From Mycobacterium sp. (GTDB lineage Bacteria; Actinomycetota; Actinomycetes; Mycobacteriales; Mycobacteriaceae), in NCBI GenBank assembly GCA_025965815.1, contig JAOPWF010000191.1:1-5983 (forward strand): 5,983 bases of DNA. The letters are read 5' to 3'. The notes below the pieces were generated by a model, which did not search any database, was not told the origin of the DNA, and saw only the letters and a list, made by a program, of their open reading frames with translations. Of the stretch, positions 1-5,414 are shown piece by piece; within the stretch, counting starts at the first letter, position 1; every line of letters starts with the position of its first letter. The translations under genes and the position numbers were made by a program.

Positions 1-338
1 GCATTGGCGACCTGGGCCATGGCGCCCTCGATCCACTGCGCGACCTTGGCGGCGGGCTCGGTCTGCTTGGCCATCTGATGGTTAAGGTAGGACACGACGA
101 TCGCGACGCCCCGCTCCATCACCGCCAGGATGACGTCGTCCTTGCTGGCGAAGTACCGGTAGAACGCCTTGTTGGATGAGCCCGCCTCGGCGACGATGTC
201 GCTTACCCGCGGCGGTTCCGGTGCGGCGCTTTCCATCACCCGTACCGCGGCGTCCAGGATCCGCTCCACCTCTTCGGTGGCGCCGCGGTGGCGGTCGTCG
301 AGTGCGCGCTCGACGGCCCGCGATGCGCGATCCGTCAT
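1..338 (-). CDS. TetR-family transcriptional regulator (C-terminus cut by window edge)
   Basis: Partial gene; 112 N-terminal residues are visible and the rest lies beyond position 1. Translating from the ATG at 338-336 gives a typical TetR DNA-binding domain. A helical lead-in (about residues 20-38, with EEVERILDAAVRVM) precedes the helix-turn-helix at about residues 44-63: RVSDIVAEAG, then the recognition segment SSNKAFYRYF. The usual FASKDDVILAV continuation follows at 63-73. TetR proteins are dimeric, ligand-released repressors, usually about 190-220 residues, so roughly half is missing, including most of the ligand-binding domain. The start overlaps the stop of the upstream acyl-CoA dehydrogenase as ATGA. 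No Shine-Dalgarno sequence is visible, which suggests translational coupling. As the last visible gene of the catabolic operon it most likely controls that operon, binding the palindromes near 3491-3523 (inference). The ligand may be an acyl-CoA intermediate, but nothing visible tests this. Confidence 0.9.
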   Translation of the reverse strand, partial: MTDRASRAVERALDDRHRGATEEVERILDAAVRVMESAAPEPPRVSDIVAEAGSSNKAFYRYFASKDDVILAVMERGVAIVVSYLNHQMAKQTEPAAKVAQWIEGAMAQVAN

Positions 339-1639
339 GACAGTGGCGGCGCCGGAACGCGGTCGATGAGGTCGCCGTACTTCGCCGCGGCGACTTCGAT
401 GCGGTTGTCCAGGAATTCACTCGGCCATTCGGGGTCTTCGGCTTCGTAGTTCTTGAGCAAAAGGCGGGCGAGGTTGACCTTGTGGGCCTCGGTGGGCCCG
501 TCGGCCAGACCGAGCGCCAACCCGCCGATCAGCATGTTCGTCAACGGCAGTTGCTCGGTTATGCCCATGGCGCCGTGTACCTGAATGGCCCGCCGTGCGA
601 TGGACTCGACCACCTTGCCGGCCAGGATCTTGCACGCCCCGATCTCCGCGCGGGCCGCCCGCTCGCCTTCGGTGTCGATCAGCCACGCGGCGTGCAGCAC
701 GGCCAGCCGGAACGGCATGAGCTCGGTGTAGGAGTCGGCGATGAAGGCCTGTACCAACTGTTTGTCGGCCAGTGAACTCCCTTGCGTGTAACGGCTTTTC
801 GCGCGACGCGCCATCATGTCGATGGCCTTCTGCGCCAGTCCGATGGAGCGCATCGCGTGATGCAGGCGCCCGCCGGCCAGCCGCGACTGCGCCACGTGGA
901 AGCCCTGTCCCGGCTCGCCGAGCATCGCCTCGTCCGGCACGCGGACGTCGTCGTAGCGGATCAGCGAGTGCCCGGGGTCGTGGTGGGGTGCACCCACCAC
1001 GTGATGCGTGGCCTCGATGATCAGGCCCGGTGTGCCCGCCGGGATCAGGAGGGTCGAGGCCCCCTGGTGCACCGGGACGTCAGGATCGGTGATCGCGACC
1101 ACGATGAAGAAGGACGCGATGGAAGCGTTGGACGAGAAGTACTTTCGTCCGGTGATCACCCAGTGGTCGCCGTCGCGGACCGCGCGGGTGGTGAATACGC
1201 GTGGATCGGCGCCGCCCTGCGGTTCGGTCATGGAGAAGCAGGAGAAGATCTCACCGGACAGCAGCCCGGCCAGGTATCGGTCCTTCTGCGCGCTCGTGCC
1301 GAAGCGGGCGAGGATCTCGGCGTTACCGGTGTCGGGAGCCTGGGTGCCGAACACGATCGGACCCCAACTCGTCTGGCCGAGAATCTCATTGATCAGTGTG
1401 AGTTTGACTGCGCCGAAGCCCTGGCCGCCGAGGTCGGGGCCGAGGTGCGGCGCCCACAGGCCCTCGTCGCGGACCCGCTGCTTGAGTGGATCGACGATCT
1501 TGCGGCGCTCATCGTCCAGCGGTAGGTACGCGCAGCCGGGGAAGAGCGTGTCCAGTGGCTCGACCTCGTCATGCACGAACGTGCGGATCCAGTCCAGCTT
1601 CTTGTCGAACTCGGGCTCGGTAGAGAAGTCCCACGCCAT
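335..1639 (-). CDS. Acyl-CoA dehydrogenase family protein, ACAD10/ACAD11-like
   Basis: Flavin-dependent acyl-CoA dehydrogenase-fold enzyme of 434 residues. The helical N-terminal domain is about residues 1-130. The FAD/substrate-contact motif FSMTEPQGGADP is at 135-146, with the middle beta domain to about 240. The C-terminal helical domain carries RLAGGRLHHAMRSIGLAQ (253-270) and the late motif AIQVHGAMGITEQLPL (351-366). Several stretches (QAPDTGNAE at 100-108, the RLHHAMR region, ADGPTEAH at 379-386) resemble the dehydrogenase domain of animal ACAD10/ACAD11 as I recall it, more than ordinary beta-oxidation FadE enzymes. Asp380 sits where I align the catalytic Glu of medium-chain dehydrogenase. 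The start at 1639 has AGGAG at 1653-1649, nine bases upstream. It is preceded by the SDR gene (27-base gap) and ends in an ATGA overlap with the TetR gene. With the APH protein of the same operon it may release phosphate from a 4-phosphoacyl-CoA, as LvaC and ACAD11 do; this is inference. A plain alpha,beta-dehydrogenase on an unusual acyl-CoA is the alternative. Confidence 0.93.
   Translation of the reverse strand: MAWDFSTEPEFDKKLDWIRTFVHDEVEPLDTLFPGCAYLPLDDERRKIVDPLKQRVRDEGLWAPHLGPDLGGQGFGAVKLTLINEILGQTSWGPIVFGTQAPDTGNAEILARFGTSAQKDRYLAGLLSGEIFSCFSMTEPQGGADPRVFTTRAVRDGDHWVITGRKYFSSNASIASFFIVVAITDPDVPVHQGASTLLIPAGTPGLIIEATHHVVGAPHHDPGHSLIRYDDVRVPDEAMLGEPGQGFHVAQSRLAGGRLHHAMRSIGLAQKAIDMMARRAKSRYTQGSSLADKQLVQAFIADSYTELMPFRLAVLHAAWLIDTEGERAARAEIGACKILAGKVVESIARRAIQVHGAMGITEQLPLTNMLIGGLALGLADGPTEAHKVNLARLLLKNYEAEDPEWPSEFLDNRIEVAAAKYGDLIDRVPAPPLS
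979..1001. repeat. Perfect 9-bp inverted repeat inside the acyl-CoA dehydrogenase gene
   Basis: CGTGGTGGG (979-987) and CCCACCACG (993-1001) are exact reverse complements with the 5-base loop GTGCA between them. They encode a His-rich stretch around residues 212-221 of the dehydrogenase (HHVVGAPHHD). There is no U-tract, so it is not a terminator. It may be a by-product of His, Val and Pro codons in a GC-rich gene. Confidence 0.6.
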
Positions 1640-1648
1640 GGTCTGTGG

Positions 1649-1653
1649 CTCCT
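1649..1653 (-). promoter_or_regulatory. Shine-Dalgarno of the acyl-CoA dehydrogenase
   Basis: AGGAG on the minus strand in the 27-base gap between the SDR stop and the dehydrogenase start, nine bases upstream of the ATG at 1639. It supports that start over internal ATGs. No terminator-like hairpin lies in this gap, so the two genes are expected to be co-transcribed. Confidence 0.65.
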
Positions 1654-1666
1654 ATTAATGAGGTTG

Positions 1667-2428
1667 TCACGGAATTCCGCCGTCGGCCCGCAGGATGGAG
1701 CCGGTGGTGAAGCTGGATGCGTCCGACGCCAGAAACAGTGCGGCGCCGACGATTTCGGATGGCTCACCGCCACGCTGCAGCGCGTGGGCCCGAAAAGGAT
1801 TCTTGGCCGGGTCGAAGTCCCAGGCCTTGCTGATATCGGTGAAGAACGGGCCGGCCATCAGCGTGTTGACGCGCACATTGGGGCCAAGTGCCAGGGCGAG
1901 GCCCTCGGTCATCGCGTTGAGGCCGGCCTTGGCGGCTGCGTACGGAATGATCGACGGCGTTGGCCGCAGCGATCCGGTGGAGCTGACGTTGATGATCGAC
2001 CCCGTGCCTGCCGCCACCATCCGCTCGCCGACCAGCGCCGACAACCGGAACGGGCCCTTGAGGTTGAGGTTGACCACCGCGTCGAACAGTTTCTCGGTGA
2101 CCGATGTCAACGAGTCGTAGACCGGCGACATCCCGGCGTTGTTGATCAGGGTGTCCACCTTGCCGAAGCGGTGGTAGGCCGCCTCGACCAGACCGTCGAG
2201 CTGCTCCCAACGCCCGACGTGCACCGCGTAGGGCATGGCGCTCCGGCCCGTTTCGGCGGAGATCTCCTCGGCGGTGACGACGCACGAATCCAGGTTGCGG
2301 CTGGCGATGATGACGTTCGCGCCGCATCGGGCGGCCGCAAAGGCCATCTCACGGCCGAGGCCGCGGCTGCCGCCGGTGACCAGGACCACCCGGTCGGTGA
2401 GGTCGAACAGCTCGTCGGCAAACCCCAT
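1667..2428 (-). CDS. Short-chain dehydrogenase/reductase (classical SDR)
   Basis: NAD(P)-dependent oxidoreductase of 253 residues counted from the ATG at 2428, a normal length for a classical SDR. The Rossmann glycine motif TGGSRGLG is at 18-25 and NNAG at 96-99. The catalytic set is Asn122 (NLKG), Ser150 (NVSS), Tyr163 and Lys167 (YAAAK). The C-terminus ends in the usual SDR run LFLASDASSFTTGSILRADGG. Basic residues at Arg22 and Arg44 (ASRN, after the second strand) favour NADP(H), an inference. A GTG at 2431-2429 is in frame one codon earlier, but AGGAGG at 2439-2434 lies only 2 bases from the GTG and 5 from the ATG, so the ATG is preferred. Its start overlaps the stop of the APH gene by one base (TGATG). 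In the levulinate pathway the comparable SDR (LvaD) reduces the 4-keto acyl-CoA to the 4-hydroxy form; a matching role here is plausible. A 3-hydroxyacyl-CoA dehydrogenase role is the alternative. Confidence 0.93.
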   Translation of the reverse strand: MGFADELFDLTDRVVLVTGGSRGLGREMAFAAARCGANVIIASRNLDSCVVTAEEISAETGRSAMPYAVHVGRWEQLDGLVEAAYHRFGKVDTLINNAGMSPVYDSLTSVTEKLFDAVVNLNLKGPFRLSALVGERMVAAGTGSIINVSSTGSLRPTPSIIPYAAAKAGLNAMTEGLALALGPNVRVNTLMAGPFFTDISKAWDFDPAKNPFRAHALQRGGEPSEIVGAALFLASDASSFTTGSILRADGGIP

Positions 2429-3474
2429 CACGGCCTCCTGGTCGGCAGTGACCGTGCCAGGTCCGCGGCGGTGCCGATCACCTGCAGGATCATCGGACCG
2501 AATGCCTCGGTGATCTTCGGGTCGACGTTGCCGGTCTTCACGCCGGCAGCGTAGGTCTTCTCCAGCACGACACCGAGCTTCCAGTTCGCGAGCACCAGGT
2601 AGTAGTCGATGTTCTCGCTCGACAGACCACTTACCCGCTCATAGTGCTCCAGCAGTTCGCTGCGGGTGGGCATGCCGCGCAAATCGGTGTAGAAGCCTTC
2701 TTCCTTCGGCAGTTCGCCGTCCCAGCCCAGCAGCGCCCAGCCCACGTCAAGTAGCGGGTCCCCGATGGTTGTCATCTCCCAGTCGACGACGGCGGCCAGC
2801 GTGGCAGGCGCCCCGTGCCGGTACATCACGTTGGCGAATTGGTAGTCGCCGTGCATGATGCCCGGCGTGTAGTGCTCGGGTCTGTTGCGCCGCAACCAGT
2901 CGGCGGCCACGTCCAGCCCGGGCAGTTCGCGCACCCGATACGCGTCCAGGAAGGCCAGCCAGCGGTCTACCTGCCGTTCGTGGAAGCCGTCCGGGCGGCC
3001 GAAACCCTCGAGGCCCTGCGCGCGCCAGTCGACCCCGCCGAGTTTGGCTGCGCCGCCGATCAATTCGAAGGCCAGGCCGCGGCGGGCGTCGGTGTCGGTG
3101 TCGAACGGTGCCGCCCAGCTGCCGCTGGTGGGGCTCCACCCGTCGATGGCCTTCATGACGTAGAACGGCATGCCCAGGAGGTCGCCGGAATCGTCGGCGG
3201 CGATCAGTTCGGCGTGCGGCACATCGGTGCCGGACAGGGCCCGCACCAGCCGGATCTCACGGCGCAGCCCGTTCACTCGGGACTGGTCGGCGTTGGGCCC
3301 GGGCATCCGCAGGACCATGCTCTCGCCGCCGCGCCGGATGAGGTAGAGCGTGTTCTGCGAACCGCCGGTCAGCAGTTCCAGCACGGGTGCCTCGCCGTCG
3401 CCGGGGGCATTGTTCGTGTCGAGCCACCGGCCCAGGTTCTCGGCGTCCAGCTCCGGGCCACTGACTACAGACAT
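2428..3474 (-). CDS. APH-family phosphotransferase, ACAD10/11 kinase-domain type
   Basis: Kinase-fold protein of 348 residues. The N-lobe has a nucleotide-binding loop around LLTGGSQNTLYLI (34-46) and a strand ending VLRMPG (54-59). Arg56 stands where antibiotic kinases have the ATP-contacting Lys. A helix with Glu73 follows (RREIRLVRAL). The C-lobe has the catalytic loop HGDYQFAN at 208-215 (Asp210 base, Asn215 metal ligand) and the metal motif VVDWEMTTIGDPLLD at 229-243 (Asp231). FGRPDGFHERQVDRW (158-172) is typical of the acyl-CoA-linked APH branch rather than aminoglycoside resistance enzymes. Its closest known roles are LvaA of levulinate catabolism and the kinase domain of animal ACAD10/ACAD11, which phosphorylate 4-hydroxyacyl-CoAs. 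It is first in an operon with an SDR and an ACAD11-like dehydrogenase, which supports that role; the substrate is unproven. The start at 3474 has AAGGAG at 3487-3482, seven bases away. Related mycobacterial proteins have sometimes been labelled acyl-CoA dehydrogenase (FadE36) by context. Confidence 0.93.
   Translation of the reverse strand: MSVVSGPELDAENLGRWLDTNNAPGDGEAPVLELLTGGSQNTLYLIRRGGESMVLRMPGPNADQSRVNGLRREIRLVRALSGTDVPHAELIAADDSGDLLGMPFYVMKAIDGWSPTSGSWAAPFDTDTDARRGLAFELIGGAAKLGGVDWRAQGLEGFGRPDGFHERQVDRWLAFLDAYRVRELPGLDVAADWLRRNRPEHYTPGIMHGDYQFANVMYRHGAPATLAAVVDWEMTTIGDPLLDVGWALLGWDGELPKEEGFYTDLRGMPTRSELLEHYERVSGLSSENIDYYLVLANWKLGVVLEKTYAAGVKTGNVDPKITEAFGPMILQVIGTAADLARSLPTRRP
2434..2439 (-). 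promoter_or_regulatory. Shine-Dalgarno deciding the SDR start
   Basis: A perfect AGGAGG on the minus strand lies inside the last codons of the upstream APH gene. It is 5 bases from the ATG at 2428 and only 2 from the in-frame GTG at 2431. Spacing favours the ATG, which overlaps the APH stop codon as TGATG, an arrangement suited to translational coupling. Confidence 0.7.
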
Positions 3475-3481
3475 CGTCGAA

Positions 3482-3487
3482 CTCCTT
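3482..3487 (-). promoter_or_regulatory. Shine-Dalgarno of the first operon gene (APH)
   Basis: AAGGAG on the minus strand, seven bases upstream of the ATG at 3474. It fixes the start of the operon's first gene and implies a transcript with a short leader rather than a leaderless one. Confidence 0.65.
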
Positions 3488-3490
3488 AGT

Positions 3491-3523
3491 CTCCGCTAGG
3501 AGAATAACATTCTCCGGCTGGAG
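3491..3523. promoter_or_regulatory. Paired palindromic operator, two CTCC-N4-GGAG sites
   Basis: Two 12-bp palindromes, CTCCGCTAGGAG (3491-3502) and CTCCGGCTGGAG (3512-3523), start 21 bp apart, about two helical turns, so they face the same side of the DNA. Between and across them is a third symmetric unit: GGAGAAT (3499-3505), spacer AAC, ATTCTCC (3509-3515). The whole 33-bp block is therefore symmetric about 3507. It overlaps the candidate minus-strand promoter and lies in the gap between two divergent operons, one of which encodes a TetR repressor. It is best read as the TetR operator, possibly holding two dimers and also affecting the plus-strand genes. Binding is inferred, not shown. Confidence 0.6.
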
Positions 3524-3528
3524 ATCAA
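3501..3528 (-). promoter_or_regulatory. Candidate promoter of the APH-SDR-dehydrogenase-TetR operon
   Basis: On the minus strand TTGATC (3528-3523, four of six matches to TTGACA) is followed after 16 bases by TATTCT (3506-3501, four of six to TATAAT). A TGT directly before it makes an extended -10. Transcription would begin near 3494, giving a leader of about 20 bases that holds the AAGGAG ribosome site. The element lies within the paired palindromes, so a repressor bound there would block RNA polymerase. This is assigned by eye only. Confidence 0.45.
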
Positions 3529-3597
3529 GCTCGGCATGCCTATGGTGGCAGGGGCGTAGTAGAGCGCGAGGGGCGAACAGGAAGACAGGGAACGAAC

Positions 3598-4203
3598 ATG
3601 CAACTGCTGTTGGTCCGGCACGCGTTGCCACTCCGCAGCGAGCACGGCCAGGGCTCGGACCCCGATCTGGCCGAGGGCGGTCTGGAACAGGCCGCACGAC
3701 TACCGGAGGCGATGGCGCGGTTCCCGATAACGCGCGCCGTCAGCAGCCCGCAGCGGCGCGCCATCCAGACCGCCGAGCCCGTCGCCAAAGCGCAGGGGCT
3801 CACCATCGAGATCGACGACCGGCTGGCTGAATACGACCGCGACATGGCGGTATACGTGCCGATCGAACAGATCCGGGCCGAGAATCCCGAGGAATGGGCC
3901 CGGATGGCCGAGGGGAACCTGCCGAGCGGTGTCGACGAGGACGCCTTCCGTGGGCGGGTGCGCGACGCGGTCGCGGATCTGGCGGCGGCTTCCGGCCACG
4001 ACAACACGGTCGCCGTCTTCAGTCACGGCGGCGTGATCAGCGTGCTGCTGCACGAGATCCTCGGCACCCGGCGACTGCTGTCCTTTCCCATCGACTACGC
4101 CTCGGTGACCCGGCTGCTCTACGCCCGGTCCGGACAGGCCACGGTGGCCTCGGTCAACGGCACCGAGCACGTCTGGGACCTGTTGCCCCGGAACTGGCGG
4201 TAA
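3598..4203 (+). CDS. Histidine phosphatase superfamily protein (phosphoglycerate mutase-like)
   Basis: Protein of 201 residues, usual length for branch 1 of the histidine phosphatase superfamily. The N-terminal motif LLVRHALP places the phosphate-accepting His at residue 8, with Arg7 beside it; the common RHG is RHA here. SSPQRRAIQTAE (49-60) supplies the second phosphate-pocket Arg, probably Arg54. RLAEYD (75-80) offers the acid Glu78. FSHGGVI (141-147) carries the second catalytic His, His143. No signal peptide or membrane segment is visible, so it is expected to be cytosolic. Only a weak ribosome site (AGGGAA, 3587-3592) precedes the ATG. The gene is divergent from the catabolic operon and 22 bp ahead of a second APH protein, probably in one transcript. 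The substrate is unknown: small phosphate esters, a phosphorylated pathway intermediate, or a protein are all possible. Phosphoglycerate mutase activity is unlikely given the short form and context. Confidence 0.9.
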   Translation: MQLLLVRHALPLRSEHGQGSDPDLAEGGLEQAARLPEAMARFPITRAVSSPQRRAIQTAEPVAKAQGLTIEIDDRLAEYDRDMAVYVPIEQIRAENPEEWARMAEGNLPSGVDEDAFRGRVRDAVADLAAASGHDNTVAVFSHGGVISVLLHEILGTRRLLSFPIDYASVTRLLYARSGQATVASVNGTEHVWDLLPRNWR

Positions 4204-4225
4204 CGGCGTGCGCTATACAAGTGCG

Positions 4226-5260
4226 ATGAACCTGGACGGGCTCGACCTCGCCGCGCTGGACCGCCACCTGGACTCCGTCGGCATCCCCAGAAGGGGCGAA
4301 CTGCGGGCGGAGCTCATCTCCGGAGGCCGGTCAAACCTGACGTTCCTCGTCTTCGACGACGCGTCCAAATGGGTGTTGCGACGGCCGCCCCTGCACGGGC
4401 TGACGCCGTCGGCGCACGACATGGCCCGCGAGTACCGGGTGGTGGCCGCACTCGAGGACACCTCGGTTCCGGTCGCCCGCGCGGTCACCATGCGCGACGA
4501 CGACTCGGTCCTCGGTGCTCCGTTCGCGATGGTGGAATACGTTGGGGGACGGGTGGTTCGCACCAGCGACCAGCTCGACGCGCTGGGTGACAAGGCAGTG
4601 GTCGAACACTGCGTGGACGCCCTGATCCGCGTGCTGGCCGATCTGCACACCATCGACCCCGCGGCCGTCGGTCTCGCGGACTTCGGCCGCCCCGACGGTT
4701 ATCTGAAACGTCAGGTGCGGCGCTGGGGATCGCAGTGGGAACTCGTCCGGCTGCCTGACGATCCCCGTGACGCTGACGTTCTCCGGTTGCATTCCATTCT
4801 CGCACAGTCGATTCCGCCGCAGAGCCGGAGTTCGATAGTGCACGGCGACTACCGCATTGACAACACCATCATCGACTCCGACGATGCGGGGCGGGTGCGC
4901 GCGGTGGTGGACTGGGAGATGTCGACGCTGGGTGATCCGCTCAGCGACGCCGCCTTGATGTGCGTCTACCGCGACCCGTCCATGGATATGATCATCGGTG
5001 AGGACGCGGCATGGACTTCGCCGAAGCTGCCGACGGCCGACGAGTTGGCGCATCGGTACTCGGTGGTGTCCGAGCAGCCCCTGGCGCACTGGGATTTCTA
5101 CATGTCGCTGGCGTATTTCAAGTTGGCCATCATCGCCGCCGGCATCGACTTCCGCCGGCGCAGCAGCGGGGGCGACCCCGACGACGCCTCGGACCGGGTG
5201 GGCGAAACGGTGGCGCCGTTGATCGCCGCAGGACTGAAGGCACTACCGGCATCGGCCTGA
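4226..5260 (+). CDS. Second APH-family phosphotransferase (FadE36/ACAD11 kinase-domain type)
   Basis: Kinase-fold protein of 344 residues from the ATG at 4226. ISGGRSNLTFLV (31-42) is the nucleotide loop and WVLRRPP (49-55) the following strand, with Arg in the usual Lys position. FGRPDGYLKRQVRRW is at 153-167. The catalytic loop HGDYRIDN is at 206-213 (Asp208, Asn213), and the metal motif VVDWEMSTLGDPLSD is at 227-241 (Asp229). It is the same subfamily as the protein at 2428-3474 but clearly diverged from it, so it is a paralogue rather than a recent duplicate. An in-frame GTG at 4208 would add six residues (GTG CGC TAT ACA AGT GCG). Neither start has a good ribosome site; the ATG is chosen because the N-terminal fold begins just after it. 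It follows the histidine phosphatase by 22 bp. Its likely role is phosphorylating a hydroxylated acyl-CoA or similar small molecule. An antibiotic-modifying role is not supported by the sequence type. Confidence 0.92.
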   Translation: MNLDGLDLAALDRHLDSVGIPRRGELRAELISGGRSNLTFLVFDDASKWVLRRPPLHGLTPSAHDMAREYRVVAALEDTSVPVARAVTMRDDDSVLGAPFAMVEYVGGRVVRTSDQLDALGDKAVVEHCVDALIRVLADLHTIDPAAVGLADFGRPDGYLKRQVRRWGSQWELVRLPDDPRDADVLRLHSILAQSIPPQSRSSIVHGDYRIDNTIIDSDDAGRVRAVVDWEMSTLGDPLSDAALMCVYRDPSMDMIIGEDAAWTSPKLPTADELAHRYSVVSEQPLAHWDFYMSLAYFKLAIIAAGIDFRRRSSGGDPDDASDRVGETVAPLIAAGLKALPASA

Positions 5261-5414
5261 GCCGTCCGTTCGTTTGACTTTCCCGGCAGATGGGTGAAGA
5301 TCGGCGGGTCTCGTAGTGAGGCCATCCATCCGCTATCAGAGAGTTTGGTGACCCATGCCGTCCTGGCGCCGCGGTAAAGAGCGAGAAGACGCTGGGACTG
5401 GCACGATCGGCGTC

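Noticed and set aside
82..420. Minus-strand open frame (112 codons) across the TetR start
   Set aside because: Arg-rich and out of frame with the TetR helix-turn-helix, which reads cleanly from 338.
782..1525. Open frame on the plus strand (247 codons) inside the acyl-CoA dehydrogenase
   Set aside because: Antisense shadow of a well-supported gene; no motif and no plausible ribosome site.
1670..1679. CGGAATTCCG perfect 10-bp palindrome
   Set aside because: It encodes the last codons of the SDR and overlaps its stop; too short and placed in coding sequence, so a chance restriction-type palindrome.
1571..2554. Long open frame on the plus strand (327 codons) covering the SDR gene
   Set aside because: It is antisense to a clear SDR with all catalytic motifs; its product is low in recognisable motifs and rich in Arg, Gly, Val and His, as expected for a shadow frame in GC-rich DNA.
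2428..3474. Aminoglycoside resistance kinase
   Set aside because: The APH fold is present, but the FGRPDG and DWEM-GDP motifs and the operon partners point to the acyl-CoA-linked branch; nothing suggests antibiotic modification.
2815..3489. Open frame on the plus strand (224 codons) opposite the first APH gene
   Set aside because: Shadow of the APH coding frame; its end also runs into the intergenic control region.
4331..5089. Open frame on the minus strand (252 codons) opposite the second APH gene
   Set aside because: The APH motifs are on the plus strand; the minus frame gives a His/Arg/Val-rich product without a fold signature.
5261..5354. Rho-independent terminator after the second APH gene
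   Set aside because: Only weak, long-looped pairings (for example GATGG at 5289 with CCATC at 5322) and no T-run; not supportable.
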